A stretch of 64,000 nucleotides of DNA from JAUUSJ01 sp051880475 (GCA_051880475.1 JBJEOA010000010.1:90989-154988); one strand, 5' to 3'; positions 17,370 to 27,019 are shown, counted from the first letter of the stretch. Notes: a model not told the origin generated them from the sequence alone. A program made the numbers and translations.

Positions 17370-17389
17370 AACAGAAAGGAAGAATCTAT

Positions 17390-18154
17390 ATGGGACGAAA
17401 AAAAGAACGTGCCATTGTGCAAAAACAAACAAAAATTGGCACAGGAATTTATGACCTTTGGATTGAGACAGAGGTTTCTAAAAAGGCAGTTCCTGGTCAG
17501 TTTATCTCTATTTATACGAAGGATGCCTCGAAGCTTTTGCCAAGACCAATCAGCATTTGTGAGATAGAGCCAAATAAAAATCGTCTGCGAGTTGTATATC
17601 GAATTGCAGGTGAGGGAACAAAACAGTTTTCAAAACTTCAAGCAGGAGACGAAATTGAAATTTTGGGACCTCTTGGAAATGGATTTACAAAAAGAGAAAA
17701 GAAAGCTATTTTAATCGGCGGAGGAATTGGAATTCCTCCTATGTTAGAGCTCGCAAAGCAATTAGATGTGAAAAAGAATATTGTTTTAGGATATCGAGAT
17801 GAAATTTTCTTGAACAAAGAGTTTGAGCCTTATGGTGATGTTTTCTTAGCAAGTGAGGACGGAGCACATGGAACGAAGGGAACTGTTCTTGACGCAATCA
17901 GGGAATGTGCAATTACAGGAGATGTTATTTATGCTTGTGGACCGACACCGATGCTTCGTGCAATACAGGCGTACGCTTTAGAGAATCATATCGAGGCACA
18001 GTTATCTCTGGAAGAAAAAATGGCGTGTGGAGTTGGAGCATGTTTAGCATGTGTATGTAAGTCAAGAGAAATAGATTCTCATAGCCATGTGCATAATAAG
18101 AGAGTTTGTAAAGATGGTCCGGTATTCGACGCAAGGGAGGTAGATTTCTCATGA
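17390..18154 (+). CDS. pyrK: Dihydroorotate dehydrogenase electron transfer subunit
   Basis: 254 residues. It passes electrons from PyrD's FMN to NAD through FAD and a [2Fe-2S] cluster. FAD-binding RPISICEI, nucleotide-binding GGGIGIPPM and a C-terminal Cys cluster (CGVGACLACVC, then VCKDGPVFD) are present. Start at 17390 is set by AAAGGAAG; an earlier in-frame start would sit inside pyrF without an SD. It overlaps pyrD by four bases (ATGA). Confidence 0.95.
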   Translation: MGRKKERAIVQKQTKIGTGIYDLWIETEVSKKAVPGQFISIYTKDASKLLPRPISICEIEPNKNRLRVVYRIAGEGTKQFSKLQAGDEIEILGPLGNGFTKREKKAILIGGGIGIPPMLELAKQLDVKKNIVLGYRDEIFLNKEFEPYGDVFLASEDGAHGTKGTVLDAIRECAITGDVIYACGPTPMLRAIQAYALENHIEAQLSLEEKMACGVGACLACVCKSREIDSHSHVHNKRVCKDGPVFDAREVDFS

Positions 18155-19050
18155 AGTTAGAAGTAAATATTGCAGGAGTTACCTTGAAAAATCCAATTAC
18201 AACGGCGTCAGGAACATTTGGTTCTGGTATGGAGTATAGTGAGTTTGTTGATTTATCAAAACTTGGCGCAGTAACAACAAAAGGTGTGGCAAATATTCCA
18301 TGGCCAGGCAATCCGACTCCTCGAATTGCGGAGACTTATGGTGGCATGATGAATGCGATTGGTCTTCAAAATCCAGGCATTGATGTTTTTATAGAGAGAG
18401 ATTTGCCATATCTTAGAGAGCAAAATGCATCTATTATTGTAAATGTATGTGGAAAATCAGAGAGAGATTATGTCGAGGTTGTAGAAAGACTTGCGGACGA
18501 AGATGTGGATTTATTAGAAATTAATGTTTCCTGCCCAAATGTAAAAGAAGGTGGAATTGCATTTGGACAAGACCCAAAGGCGTTAGCTCAAATTACAAAG
18601 GCGGTAAAGGCAAAGGCAAAACAGCCTATTATTATGAAGCTTAGCCCAAATGTGACAAGTATTTCAGAGATGGCAAAGGCCGCTGAGGCAGCAGGAAGTG
18701 ATGCAATTTCTCTTATTAATACTTTAACGGGAATGAAAATTGATATTCATAGGAGAGCATTTGCAGTCGCAAATAAGACAGGCGGTGTGTCAGGACCAGC
18801 GATTAAGCCGATTGCCCTTCGTATGGTTTATGAAGCTGCCCATGCTGTAAATCTTCCAGTTATTGGAATGGGTGGAATTATGACAGCTGAGGATGCAATT
18901 GAGTTTTTAATGGCAGGAGCTTCTATGGTGGCTGTCGGAACAGCGAATTTCCATAATCCTCATGTGACAATGGAGATTTTAGAAGGAATAAAATCTTATA
19001 TGGAACAATATAAGATTGAAAATATTTATGATATGATAAAAATATTATAA
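18151..19050 (+). CDS. pyrD: Dihydroorotate dehydrogenase, class 1B catalytic subunit
   Basis: 299 residues. FMN enzyme oxidising dihydroorotate to orotate. Catalytic Cys is in EINVSCPNVKEGG, FMN-binding GMGGIMTAEDA near the C-terminus. Class 1B is assigned because pyrK overlaps it. Translationally coupled through ATGA. Confidence 0.97.
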   Translation: MKLEVNIAGVTLKNPITTASGTFGSGMEYSEFVDLSKLGAVTTKGVANIPWPGNPTPRIAETYGGMMNAIGLQNPGIDVFIERDLPYLREQNASIIVNVCGKSERDYVEVVERLADEDVDLLEINVSCPNVKEGGIAFGQDPKALAQITKAVKAKAKQPIIMKLSPNVTSISEMAKAAEAAGSDAISLINTLTGMKIDIHRRAFAVANKTGGVSGPAIKPIALRMVYEAAHAVNLPVIGMGGIMTAEDAIEFLMAGASMVAVGTANFHNPHVTMEILEGIKSYMEQYKIENIYDMIKIL

Positions 19051-19061
19051 ACATGAAAGTT

Positions 19062-19093
19062 CACCTCGAAAATATTGAATATATTTCGAGGTG
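19062..19093 (+). other. Intercistronic hairpin between pyrD and pyrE
   Basis: CACCTCGAAAATAT and ATATTTCGAGGTG form a stem with one bulge, but no T run follows. It could stabilise or process the transcript instead of ending it. Confidence 0.5.
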
Positions 19094-19140
19094 GATAATC
19101 ATTAAGTATGACTTTAGAGATAGAATAAAAGGAGAAAAAA

Positions 19141-19815
19141 ATGGAAGCATATAAGAAAGAATTTATTGAATTTATGATTGACTGTCAGGTATTAAAATTT
19201 GGAGATTTTGTGACAAAGAGTGGAAGAAAGACACCGTTTTTTGTAAATACTGGATTTTATAGAACAGGTGCACAGCTTAGTAAACTTGGTTCTTACTATG
19301 CAAAAGCGATTCACGATGTATTTGGACTAGATTTTGATGTATTATTTGGACCAGCTTATAAAGGAATTCCTTTAACAGTAGCTGCTACTATGGCGATTGC
19401 ACAAGATTATGGAAAAGAGATTAAATATTGTTCTAATAGAAAAGAAGTAAAAGACCACGGAGATAAAGGAATTTTACTTGGAAGTCCGATAGCGGATAAA
19501 GATAAAGTTGTGATTATTGAAGATGTAACAACAGCGGGAACATCGATTCAAGAGACACTTCCTATTATCAAGGCACAAGGAGATGTAGATGTTCTTGGTC
19601 TTGTTGTCTCTGTAGATAGAATGGAGAGAGGACAAGGCGAAAAGGGTGCCTTAGAGGAGATTTCTGAAAAATACGGTTTAAAGACAACAGCTATCGTGAC
19701 AATGGCAGAAGTTGTAGAACATTTATATAATAAACCTTATAAGGGAAAAATAATTATTGATGATACATTAAAAGCAGCAATCGACGCATATTATGAGCAG
19801 TATGGTGTAAAATAA
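19141..19815 (+). CDS. pyrE: Orotate phosphoribosyltransferase
   Basis: 224 residues. It adds orotate to PRPP, giving OMP for PyrF. The PRPP loop is VVIIEDVTTAGTSIQET and the N-terminus FGDFVTKSGRKTPFFVNTGF binds orotate. ATG follows AAAGGAG. Last enzyme gene of the pyr run. Confidence 0.96.
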   Translation: MEAYKKEFIEFMIDCQVLKFGDFVTKSGRKTPFFVNTGFYRTGAQLSKLGSYYAKAIHDVFGLDFDVLFGPAYKGIPLTVAATMAIAQDYGKEIKYCSNRKEVKDHGDKGILLGSPIADKDKVVIIEDVTTAGTSIQETLPIIKAQGDVDVLGLVVSVDRMERGQGEKGALEEISEKYGLKTTAIVTMAEVVEHLYNKPYKGKIIIDDTLKAAIDAYYEQYGVK

Positions 19816-19836
19816 TATGGGAAAGGCGGTTTTATA

Positions 19837-19995
19837 ATGCAAGATAGTGAAAAAATTTACAAGAGAATTGCGATTGTGGGTTCTTGCAGTATTGTGACAG
19901 GAATCATTATGATAGTTGTAGGACTTAGTGTTGGCATTTTAAATATTGTGCAGGGTGGACTGCTTTTAAAGGGAAAATCAAAAATAATGTTTTAA
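19837..19995 (+). CDS. 52-residue predicted single-pass membrane peptide
   Basis: ATG at 19837 to TAA at 19993-19995. The sequence starts MQDSEKIYKRIAIVGSC, has one hydrophobic helix (about residues 12-42) and ends in a basic tail (LLLKGKSKIMF). An SD-like AAAGGCGG lies about 7 bases upstream. It starts 21 bases after pyrE and may be co-transcribed. No family recognised. Confidence 0.55.
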   Translation: MQDSEKIYKRIAIVGSCSIVTGIIMIVVGLSVGILNIVQGGLLLKGKSKIMF

Positions 19996-20202
19996 GTAGA
20001 AAAAATACAAGAAATTATTATGTTTTTTATACGAAAAGTGAAGAAGGGGATTGAAATAAATAGTGAGGTTGTGTTAGAATAAAAAATCGTATAATACAAT
20101 ATAGTATTTTCGTATTATCAAAAATAAGTTATGAAATAGCATATAGAAGAGGCAAGTTTTGATTGTCTCTGGGAATTAATAGGGATATGGGAGAGAATTA
20201 AC

Positions 20203-20709
20203 ATGAAAAAGTCCACCAGATTAAAGATAAGCTGGTTTTGTTTCTTTGCTTTTATGGTGTATATTGTTGTATTATTCTACTTTGTATTTTTTAGCGAGCG
20301 ATATGGCAGAATTGAAGGATATGTAGAATATCAGTATAATTTAAAATTATTTAAAGAAATTGAAAGATTTATGGCAAATAAAGATAAGATGAGCTGGGAG
20401 GCATGGGGTACGAACTTACTTGGTAATGTTTTTATTTTTGTGCCAATTGGTATTTTAGTACCGATGTTTGTATCTAAAAAAATTAATACTATAAAATGTA
20501 CCATTTTGTCATTCTTTTGTAGTTTTGTGATTGAATCTACACAATTTATTTGTCGTTGCGGTGTGTTTGACGTAGATGACCTTTTCTTAAATACAGTTGG
20601 TGGTCTGGTTGGCTATCTTATTTTCAAGTTTGCAAGGCAGATTTATCGATGGTATTATAAGAGGTCATTGAAAAAACGAATGAATTTGCGTATGAACTCA
20701 AAAAGGTAG
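20203..20709 (+). CDS. VanZ-like membrane protein
   Basis: 168 residues with four hydrophobic segments. NLLGNVFIFVPIGILVP and FVIESTQFICRCGVFDVDDL, then FLNTVGG, form the VanZ-family signature. Relatives confer low-level teicoplanin tolerance, but most have no known role. A possible promoter (TTGAAA, 18-base spacer, TAGAAT) ends near 20080. Confidence 0.85.
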   Translation: MKKSTRLKISWFCFFAFMVYIVVLFYFVFFSERYGRIEGYVEYQYNLKLFKEIERFMANKDKMSWEAWGTNLLGNVFIFVPIGILVPMFVSKKINTIKCTILSFFCSFVIESTQFICRCGVFDVDDLFLNTVGGLVGYLIFKFARQIYRWYYKRSLKKRMNLRMNSKR

Positions 20710-20755
20710 CGAAAAAATAAAGTAAATAAAAAGTGAATAGCGAAAAAGAAAAGAT

Positions 20756-20781
20756 CCCATCTTTGTTTTAACAAAGATGGG
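20756..20781 (+). terminator. Hairpin after the VanZ-like gene
   Basis: An 11-bp perfect stem CCCATCTTTGT / ACAAAGATGGG with a 4-base loop. The following CTTTC is a weak T tract, so termination may be partial. Confidence 0.6.
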
Positions 20782-20810
20782 CTTTCATGTTGAAAAGGAG
20801 TGAAGGAGAA

Positions 20811-22865
20811 ATGACTGGCGAAAATATACTATTAGAGGAAAGATATCAGTTATCTGAAAATAGAGTGAGACAGATGAGAGGAGAGAGTGAGATAGATGCT
20901 CCTTTTTTATTCTATTTTCAAAAGACAAGCGAGTTCTTGTATGAGCTTTATAAACTATATGAAAAGATTCAGCAGGGATTTATGGATACTGCTCCGATAG
21001 AGGAATTACAAAATCAGCAAAAGATTTTATATGGCGAGCTTGAGGGGGAAAATTATGAGTCAAGCTATGCAAACCCATCCTATGCCGTAAAAGTATTAGG
21101 AGAAGAGTTCGGTGGCATTTTAAGTTTTTTATATGCGGAGGCGAGAGCACAGATTGTATCTGTCTATGAACAAAAAAAAGAGGAATTTGTTATTTTTAAT
21201 GAATTATTTCTAGAAATTTATCGCCTTTTTATCGATAAGGCTTCTTATAGAGAGGTAAAAGATGCTATTTACTGGCATATGAGTGATTATGCAGAGCTGA
21301 CAGTCAAAGAGAGAGTGAGGGAAAATTTAGATCCAAAACTTGATTTTGCTACGAAGATTGTTATGGAATCTGATTTATCAGATCTTCGTTACCTATATCG
21401 ATATGGAGAATATATCGGAGAGAACGAAAGAAAGCTAGCAAATTATCTTAATAGTTTGCCACAAAAAACAATAGAAGATATGGCAAGAACGTATACGGAT
21501 GGATATGCAAAGGGGTTTGAGGTAAAATCAGTAGATCTTCGCAAAAAATCAACGGTTACTCTTCGATACTCAGTGGGACAAGAGCGAATTGTAAGAGCGG
21601 CAATTAAGCAGTTTGAGCAGTGGGGACTTGAGCCTATTATTTATCGATATGCCCATAGTAGTATGCATAAAAATCCGAGAGGAAAAATCGGATATATAAG
21701 TACAAGTGCAAATAAACAGTATGATTTTGATCATCAGGCAGACAATGCTTACTATATAGATAAAGCATTTATGCAGAGAAAGCTAGATATTTTGAGGCAA
21801 AGTTACGAAGAGCAAAAGGAACTTGCAGCAGGATTTGCAGGTCCAGCTTGTATTGAGGTATTTGGAGAAGTTCCATTTACTCCAGTAAAAAAAGCAGAGG
21901 CTGCCAATCTCAGTGAGGAACAAGAAAAGCTATTTGTATGGTATACAGAGCAATCTTCTAAAATTATGAATGAGTATATTAATCAGGAGGAGAGAAGTTT
22001 TACAATTATTGCTTATCCACTGCCTGAAATAGGAGAAAATTTTGAGGAAATTTTTGATGAGACGGTAAAAATTAATACTCTTGATCAAGAAAAATATAAA
22101 AAAATTCAGCAATGCATGATTGATGTTCTCGACTTAGCTGATGTAGTAAAAATTAGAGGAAAGGGAGAGAATAAGACAGATTTAACTGTGAAAATGCAGG
22201 TACTTCTTCACCCTGAGAGAGAGACAAATTTTGAGAACTGTCTTGCAGATGTTAATATTCCAGTTGGTGAAGTTTTTACTTCTCCAAAGCTTGAGGGCAC
22301 AAACGGAGTTTTACATGTAACAGGAGTTTATTTAAATGAGCTTTACTATAAGGATTTAGAGATGACATTTGAAAACGGAATAGTAAAAAAATACACTTGC
22401 AAGAATTTTGATAGCGAGGAAGAAAATAAACGCTATGTGAAGGAAAATGTATTATTCCATCATGAGACATTGCCTCTTGGAGAATTTGCAATTGGAACGA
22501 ATACAACGGCCTATAAAGTTGCAACACAGTATCAGATTTTTAATAAAATGCCAATTTTAATTGCAGAAAAGATGGGACCACATTTTGCAGTAGGAGACAC
22601 TTGTTATAGCTATTGTGAAGATATCGCTGTTTTTAATCCTGACGGAAAAGAGATTACGGCGAGGGATAATAGTTATACAATAAAGAGAAAAAATGGTGAG
22701 GAGCCACAATATTTCCACTGCCATATGGATATCACCATTCCTTATAACGAGCTTGCCTCAATCGAGGTAGTGACAAGAACAGGAGAGGAAATTGCTATTA
22801 TTCAAGATGGTCGATTTGTGCTTGAAGGAACACAGGAGCTAAACATTCCTTTGGACGAAATATAG
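20811..22865 (+). CDS. M29-aminopeptidase-like protein with a large N-terminal extension
   Basis: 684 residues. The C-terminal half (about 450-620) resembles the M29 (aminopeptidase T/AmpS) metal site: NIPVGEVFTSP, LPLGEFAIGTN and KMGPHFAVG supply Glu, Glu and His. The Tyr and second His ligands are not obvious. The first 300 or more residues, helical and acidic (SEFLYELYKLYEKIQQ), match nothing I know. Start at 20811 is set by AAGGAGTGAAGGAG; an in-frame ATG at 20787 lies upstream of that SD. No signal peptide. Confidence 0.65.
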   Translation: MTGENILLEERYQLSENRVRQMRGESEIDAPFLFYFQKTSEFLYELYKLYEKIQQGFMDTAPIEELQNQQKILYGELEGENYESSYANPSYAVKVLGEEFGGILSFLYAEARAQIVSVYEQKKEEFVIFNELFLEIYRLFIDKASYREVKDAIYWHMSDYAELTVKERVRENLDPKLDFATKIVMESDLSDLRYLYRYGEYIGENERKLANYLNSLPQKTIEDMARTYTDGYAKGFEVKSVDLRKKSTVTLRYSVGQERIVRAAIKQFEQWGLEPIIYRYAHSSMHKNPRGKIGYISTSANKQYDFDHQADNAYYIDKAFMQRKLDILRQSYEEQKELAAGFAGPACIEVFGEVPFTPVKKAEAANLSEEQEKLFVWYTEQSSKIMNEYINQEERSFTIIAYPLPEIGENFEEIFDETVKINTLDQEKYKKIQQCMIDVLDLADVVKIRGKGENKTDLTVKMQVLLHPERETNFENCLADVNIPVGEVFTSPKLEGTNGVLHVTGVYLNELYYKDLEMTFENGIVKKYTCKNFDSEEENKRYVKENVLFHHETLPLGEFAIGTNTTAYKVATQYQIFNKMPILIAEKMGPHFAVGDTCYSYCEDIAVFNPDGKEITARDNSYTIKRKNGEEPQYFHCHMDITIPYNELASIEVVTRTGEEIAIIQDGRFVLEGTQELNIPLDEI

Positions 22866-23042
22866 AATTTTTTGCTTTTTAAAGAAAATCTACTGAGCAA
22901 TTTTGATAGAAAAAATAAAGTTGTACAGAAATATAAGTGAAAAATAAAGAAAGAAAAATAAAAATAGAAGGTGAAAATATAAAAAACACCAAAAAATTTT
23001 AAAAATTTCTAAAAAAGCATAAAATTTTCAAAAAAATTTTAA

Positions 23043-23072
23043 TTGCAAAAAGCATAAAAATAAGCCTATAAT
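23043..23072 (+). promoter_or_regulatory. Sigma-A promoter of purE
   Basis: TTGCAA at 23043-23048, an 18-base spacer and perfect TATAAT at 23067-23072. It places the transcript start near 23080, which rules out the in-frame TTG at 23073 as the start codon. Confidence 0.75.
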
Positions 23073-23102
23073 TTGGACATAGACAATGAGGAGGAAAGAA
23101 GC

Positions 23103-23612
23103 ATGGCACAAGTAAGTATTGTTATGGGTAGCGATTCGGATTTACCTATTATGAAAAAAGCGGCAGAGATATTAGAAAAATTTGGAATTTCTTATGAGAT
23201 GAGAATTATTTCTGCCCATAGAGAGCCAGATATCTTTGTAGAATATGCAAAGACTGCAAAAGACAGAGGAATTAAAGTAATTATTGCCGGAGCTGGAAAA
23301 GCAGCACATTTGCCAGGAATGTGTGCGGCAATTTTCCCACTTCCAGTTATCGGTATTCCTATGAAAACATCAGATCTTGGTGGAGTAGATTCTCTTTATT
23401 CTATCGTTCAGATGCCATCAGGAATTCCAGTTGCAACAGTAGCAATTAACGGCGGTGCAAACGCTGGTATTTTGGCTGCAAAAATTTTATCTGTATCTGA
23501 TGAGGCACTTCAGGAAAAATTAGCTGCCTATACAGAAGAGATGAAAAATCAGGTTGTAGAAAAAGATGCAAAATTAAATGCAAATGGTCCTCAGGGATAT
23601 TTAGCAGACTAA
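23103..23612 (+). CDS. purE: 5-(carboxyamino)imidazole ribonucleotide mutase / AIR carboxylase
   Basis: 169 residues. VSIVMGSDSDLPIM and IISAHREPD are the PurE signature, with GAGKAAHLPGMCAA following. No purK lies nearby, so whether it is class I (mutase needing PurK) or class II (direct AIR carboxylase) is open. Start: ATG at 23103 after GAGGAGGAAAG. It is a monocistronic unit bounded by promoter and terminator. Confidence 0.95.
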   Translation: MAQVSIVMGSDSDLPIMKKAAEILEKFGISYEMRIISAHREPDIFVEYAKTAKDRGIKVIIAGAGKAAHLPGMCAAIFPLPVIGIPMKTSDLGGVDSLYSIVQMPSGIPVATVAINGGANAGILAAKILSVSDEALQEKLAAYTEEMKNQVVEKDAKLNANGPQGYLAD

Positions 23613-23613
23613 T

Positions 23614-23656
23614 AAAAAGGGAATAGAAAGTTTTTAAAACTTTTTATTCCCTTTTT
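23614..23656 (+). terminator. Rho-independent terminator after purE
   Basis: AAAAAGGGAATA / TATTCCCTTTTT with further inner pairing (AAAG/CTTT). Confidence 0.88.
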
Positions 23657-23688
23657 ATCGACAAAAATAAAGAAAGCATATATTTTTC

Positions 23689-23717
23689 TTTACAAATCGA
23701 ATTTCTAATGTTAGTAT
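23689..23717 (+). promoter_or_regulatory. Sigma-A promoter of purM-purN-purD
   Basis: TTTACA at 23689-23694, a 17-base spacer and TAGTAT at 23712-23717, just after the purE terminator. Confidence 0.6.
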
Positions 23718-23806
23718 GTGTTTGAAAGTAGATAAAAATAAAAAGCATTTTCAGTTGGGTTAGGAGAAAAACTGGAAATATATCGAAGATTCAGGAGGAA
23801 AGATAA

Positions 23807-24832
23807 ATGGATTATAAAAAAGCTGGTGTAGATATTGAGGCTGGTTACAAATCAGTGGAGTTAATGAAGAAGCATGTACAGGCTACGATGAGACCAGAGG
23901 TACTCACAAACCTAGGTGGATTTTCAGGGGCATTCTCCATGAAGAAATTTAAAGATATGGAAAATCCAACATTAGTATCTGGAACAGACGGTGTAGGTAC
24001 AAAATTAAAATTAGCGTTTATTATGGATAAGCATGACACAATCGGAATTGACTGTGTTGCTATGTGTGTAAATGATATCGCATGCGCAGGCGGAGAGCCT
24101 CTCTTTTTCTTAGACTATATTGCCTGTGGTAAAAACTTCCCAGAAAAGATTGCAACTATTGTAAGTGGTGTGGCAGAGGGATGTATTCAGTCTGAGGCTG
24201 CTTTAATTGGCGGAGAGACCGCAGAGATGCCAGGTTTTTATGAGGAAGATGAGTACGATTTAGCTGGATTTGCAGTGGGAGTTGTAGATGAGAAAGATTT
24301 AATTACTGGAAAAGATTTAAAGGCAGGAGATGTTTTGATTGGTATCGCATCCTCAGGCGTGCATAGCAATGGATACTCCCTCGTGCGTAAAGTATTCCCA
24401 ATGGAAAAAGAGGCACTTATGACATACTATGACGAGCTTGGAATGACACTCGGTGAGGCACTTCTTACCCCAACAAAAATTTATGTAAAAGCTTTAAAAT
24501 CTATCAAAAATGCTGGCGTGACAGTAAAAGCTTGCAGCCATATCACAGGCGGTGGATTTTATGAGAATATTCCTAGAATGTTAAAAGATGGAGTAAAAGC
24601 AGTTGTGAAAAAAGATAGCTATGAAGTACCAGCTATTTTCAAATTACTTGCAAAGACAGGCGATATTGCAGAAGAAATGATGTATAATACTTATAATATG
24701 GGTATCGGTATGATGGTTGCAGTTGACGAAAAAGATGTGGATGCAACTTTAAAAGCTCTAAAAGATGCTGGAGAGACAGCTTATGTAGTAGGTCAGATTG
24801 AAGAGGGCGAAAAGGGAGTAGAATTATGCTAA
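23807..24832 (+). CDS. purM: Phosphoribosylformylglycinamidine cyclo-ligase
   Basis: 341 residues. ATP-dependent ring closure of FGAM to AIR. SGTDGVGTKLKLA, CVNDIACAGGEPLFFLDY and GGETAEMPGFY are diagnostic. ATG follows CAGGAGGAAAG. The next gene purN overlaps its last 7 bases. Confidence 0.97.
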   Translation: MDYKKAGVDIEAGYKSVELMKKHVQATMRPEVLTNLGGFSGAFSMKKFKDMENPTLVSGTDGVGTKLKLAFIMDKHDTIGIDCVAMCVNDIACAGGEPLFFLDYIACGKNFPEKIATIVSGVAEGCIQSEAALIGGETAEMPGFYEEDEYDLAGFAVGVVDEKDLITGKDLKAGDVLIGIASSGVHSNGYSLVRKVFPMEKEALMTYYDELGMTLGEALLTPTKIYVKALKSIKNAGVTVKACSHITGGGFYENIPRMLKDGVKAVVKKDSYEVPAIFKLLAKTGDIAEEMMYNTYNMGIGMMVAVDEKDVDATLKALKDAGETAYVVGQIEEGEKGVELC

Positions 24833-25452
24833 AACTTGCAGTGCTTGTCTCAGGAGGTGGAACAAACCTTCAGGCGATTATTGATGCGATAGAGAGTGGT
24901 AAGATTACAAATGCAAAAATTTCTGTTGTTATTAGTAATAATGCTAATGCCTATGCTCTAGAGCGTGCCAAAAATCACGGTATAGAGGCAGTAGCGATTA
25001 CAAGAAAAGATTTTCCAGACAAAGCTAAATTTAATGAGGCGCTTTATGAAGCTCTTGTAACTCGAGAGGTAGACCTTGTCGTATTGGCAGGATGTCTCGT
25101 TGTCATTCCAGAGAAAATTATTGATACATTTGAAAATCGTATGATTAATATTCATCCTTCTCTTATACCAGCTTTTTGTGGAAAGGGATTTTATGGTCTC
25201 ACTGTTCATGAGAAAGCACTTGAGAGAGGAGTAAAATATACAGGAGCCACTGTGCATTTTGTGGATAAGGGGACAGATACAGGTCCAATTATTATGCAAA
25301 AGCCGGTGGAAGTTTTGGAAAATGATACTCCAAAGGAGCTTCAGCTTCGTGTTATGGAGCAGGCAGAGTGGGTGATTTTGCCTCGTGTTATTGATCTTAT
25401 TGCAAATGGGAAAATAACTGTAGTAGATGGCAAGGTTCATATTGCACAATAA
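24826..25452 (+). CDS. purN: Phosphoribosylglycinamide formyltransferase
   Basis: 208 residues. It transfers formyl from 10-formyl-THF to GAR. The opening VLVSGGGTNLQAI binds the substrate phosphate; INIHPSLIP holds the catalytic Asn and His, and VDKGTDTGPII the Asp. Coupled to purM by overlap. Confidence 0.96.
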   Translation: MLKLAVLVSGGGTNLQAIIDAIESGKITNAKISVVISNNANAYALERAKNHGIEAVAITRKDFPDKAKFNEALYEALVTREVDLVVLAGCLVVIPEKIIDTFENRMINIHPSLIPAFCGKGFYGLTVHEKALERGVKYTGATVHFVDKGTDTGPIIMQKPVEVLENDTPKELQLRVMEQAEWVILPRVIDLIANGKITVVDGKVHIAQ

Positions 25453-25507
25453 AAAATAAAAATAACCTCGTTTATTATAATAGACTAACGCATAGAAAGG
25501 AAAAAAG

Positions 25508-26779
25508 ATGAAAGTTTTAATTGTTGGAAGCGGAGGAAGAGAGCATGCAATCGCCTGGGCAGTACAAAAAAGTCCAAAAGTAGATAAAATTTACTGTGCA
25601 CCGGGAAATGCTGGAATCGAGGAGTACGCTGAATGTGTAGCAATTGGTGCGATGGAATTTGACAAATTAGTTGCATTTGCCAAGGAAAAGGAGATTGATC
25701 TTACTATTATCGGTATGGATGATCCTTTAGTTGGCGGTGTTGTAGACGCATTTGAGGCAGAGGGACTTCGCGTATTTGGACCTAGAAAAAATGCGGCAAT
25801 CATTGAAGGATCTAAGGCGTTTTCTAAAAATTTAATGAAAAAATATCATATTCCAACGGCAGCTTATGAAAATTTTACATCTGCTGAGGAGGCATTGGCT
25901 TATTTAGAGACGGCTAAAATGCCAATTGTATTAAAAGCTGACGGTCTCGCACTTGGAAAAGGCGTACTTATTTGTAATACCTTGGAGGAGGCCAAAGAGG
26001 GTGTTAGAACATTAATGCTTGATAAGCAATTTGGTGATGCTGGAAATACAATCGTAATCGAAGAATTTATGACAGGAAGAGAAGTTTCTGTCTTGGCATT
26101 TTGTGACGGAAAAACTGTAAAATGTATGACATCTGCACAAGACCATAAGAGAGCAAAAGATGGAGATAAAGGACTTAATACAGGTGGTATGGGAACCTTC
26201 TCTCCAAGTCCATTTTATGAGGGCGAGGTGCAGGAATTTTGTGAAAAATACGTCTATCAGCCAACAATCGATGCGATGGCGGCTGAGGGAAGACCTTTCA
26301 CAGGAATTTTATTCACAGGTCTTATGATTACAGAAGATGGACCTAAGGTACTTGAGTATAATGCTCGTTTTGGTGACCCAGAAGCTCAAGTCGTTCTTCC
26401 TAGAATGAAGAATGATATTATTGAGGTAATGGAGGCTTGTATTGACGGTAGATTAGAAGAAATTACTCTTGAATTTGAGGATAATGCAGCAGTTTGTGTT
26501 GTCTTAGCGTCTGACGGATATCCAGAAAAATATGAGAAAGGATTTCCTATCTCTGGATTAGATTCAGTAAAAGATAAAGAAGGATATTATATTTTCCATG
26601 CTGGAACAAAAAAACAAGATGGAGAGATTGTCACAAATGGAGGAAGAGTTCTTGGCGTTGTGGCAAAGGGAAATACATTAAAAGAGGCGAGAGCAAACGC
26701 TTACAGAGCGACAGAGTGGGTAGAATTTGCCAATAAATACAAAAGAAATGACATCGGAAAAGCAATTGATGAAGCGTAA
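25508..26779 (+). CDS. purD: Phosphoribosylamine-glycine ligase
   Basis: 423 residues. ATP-grasp enzyme making GAR from phosphoribosylamine and glycine. VLIVGSGGREHAIAW at the N-terminus and LEYNARFGDPEAQVVLPR are hallmarks. ATG follows AGAAAGG. It lies 55 bases after purN; no terminator was seen between them, and none is clear after it. Confidence 0.97.
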   Translation: MKVLIVGSGGREHAIAWAVQKSPKVDKIYCAPGNAGIEEYAECVAIGAMEFDKLVAFAKEKEIDLTIIGMDDPLVGGVVDAFEAEGLRVFGPRKNAAIIEGSKAFSKNLMKKYHIPTAAYENFTSAEEALAYLETAKMPIVLKADGLALGKGVLICNTLEEAKEGVRTLMLDKQFGDAGNTIVIEEFMTGREVSVLAFCDGKTVKCMTSAQDHKRAKDGDKGLNTGGMGTFSPSPFYEGEVQEFCEKYVYQPTIDAMAAEGRPFTGILFTGLMITEDGPKVLEYNARFGDPEAQVVLPRMKNDIIEVMEACIDGRLEEITLEFEDNAAVCVVLASDGYPEKYEKGFPISGLDSVKDKEGYYIFHAGTKKQDGEIVTNGGRVLGVVAKGNTLKEARANAYRATEWVEFANKYKRNDIGKAIDEA

Positions 26780-26910
26780 AAAAATAAAAATTGCAACGCT
26801 TTTTGAAAATTTAGTATGATGAATCTGAATAAAAAAATATTTTTATCATATTAAAATTCGTAGAAAATAACTAAAAATGAATAAAATCCGATAAAAATGA
26901 GAAAAAGTAC

Positions 26911-26939
26911 TTGATTTTTCAGAAGAAATAATGTATCTT
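26911..26939 (+). promoter_or_regulatory. Possible promoter of glnN
   Basis: TTGATT at 26911-26916, a 17-base spacer and TATCTT at 26934-26939. The rest of the 367-base purD-glnN gap is AT-rich leader with two hairpins. Confidence 0.5.
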
Positions 26940-27019
26940 AAGTTTAGCTTAAAAAAAGCAATGAATCAAAAAATGAATTATTAAATCAAAAAAATTTCAT
27001 TGTGAAAGAAAAGAATAGT

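Noticed and set aside
23073..23102. Upstream in-frame TTG start for purE
   Set aside because: It lies immediately after the -10 box, before the transcription start; the ATG at 23103 has an ideal SD.
24958..25449. Long open frame on the minus strand (163 codons)
   Set aside because: Lies wholly within purN in antisense, without SD or recognisable protein; a shadow of biased codon use.
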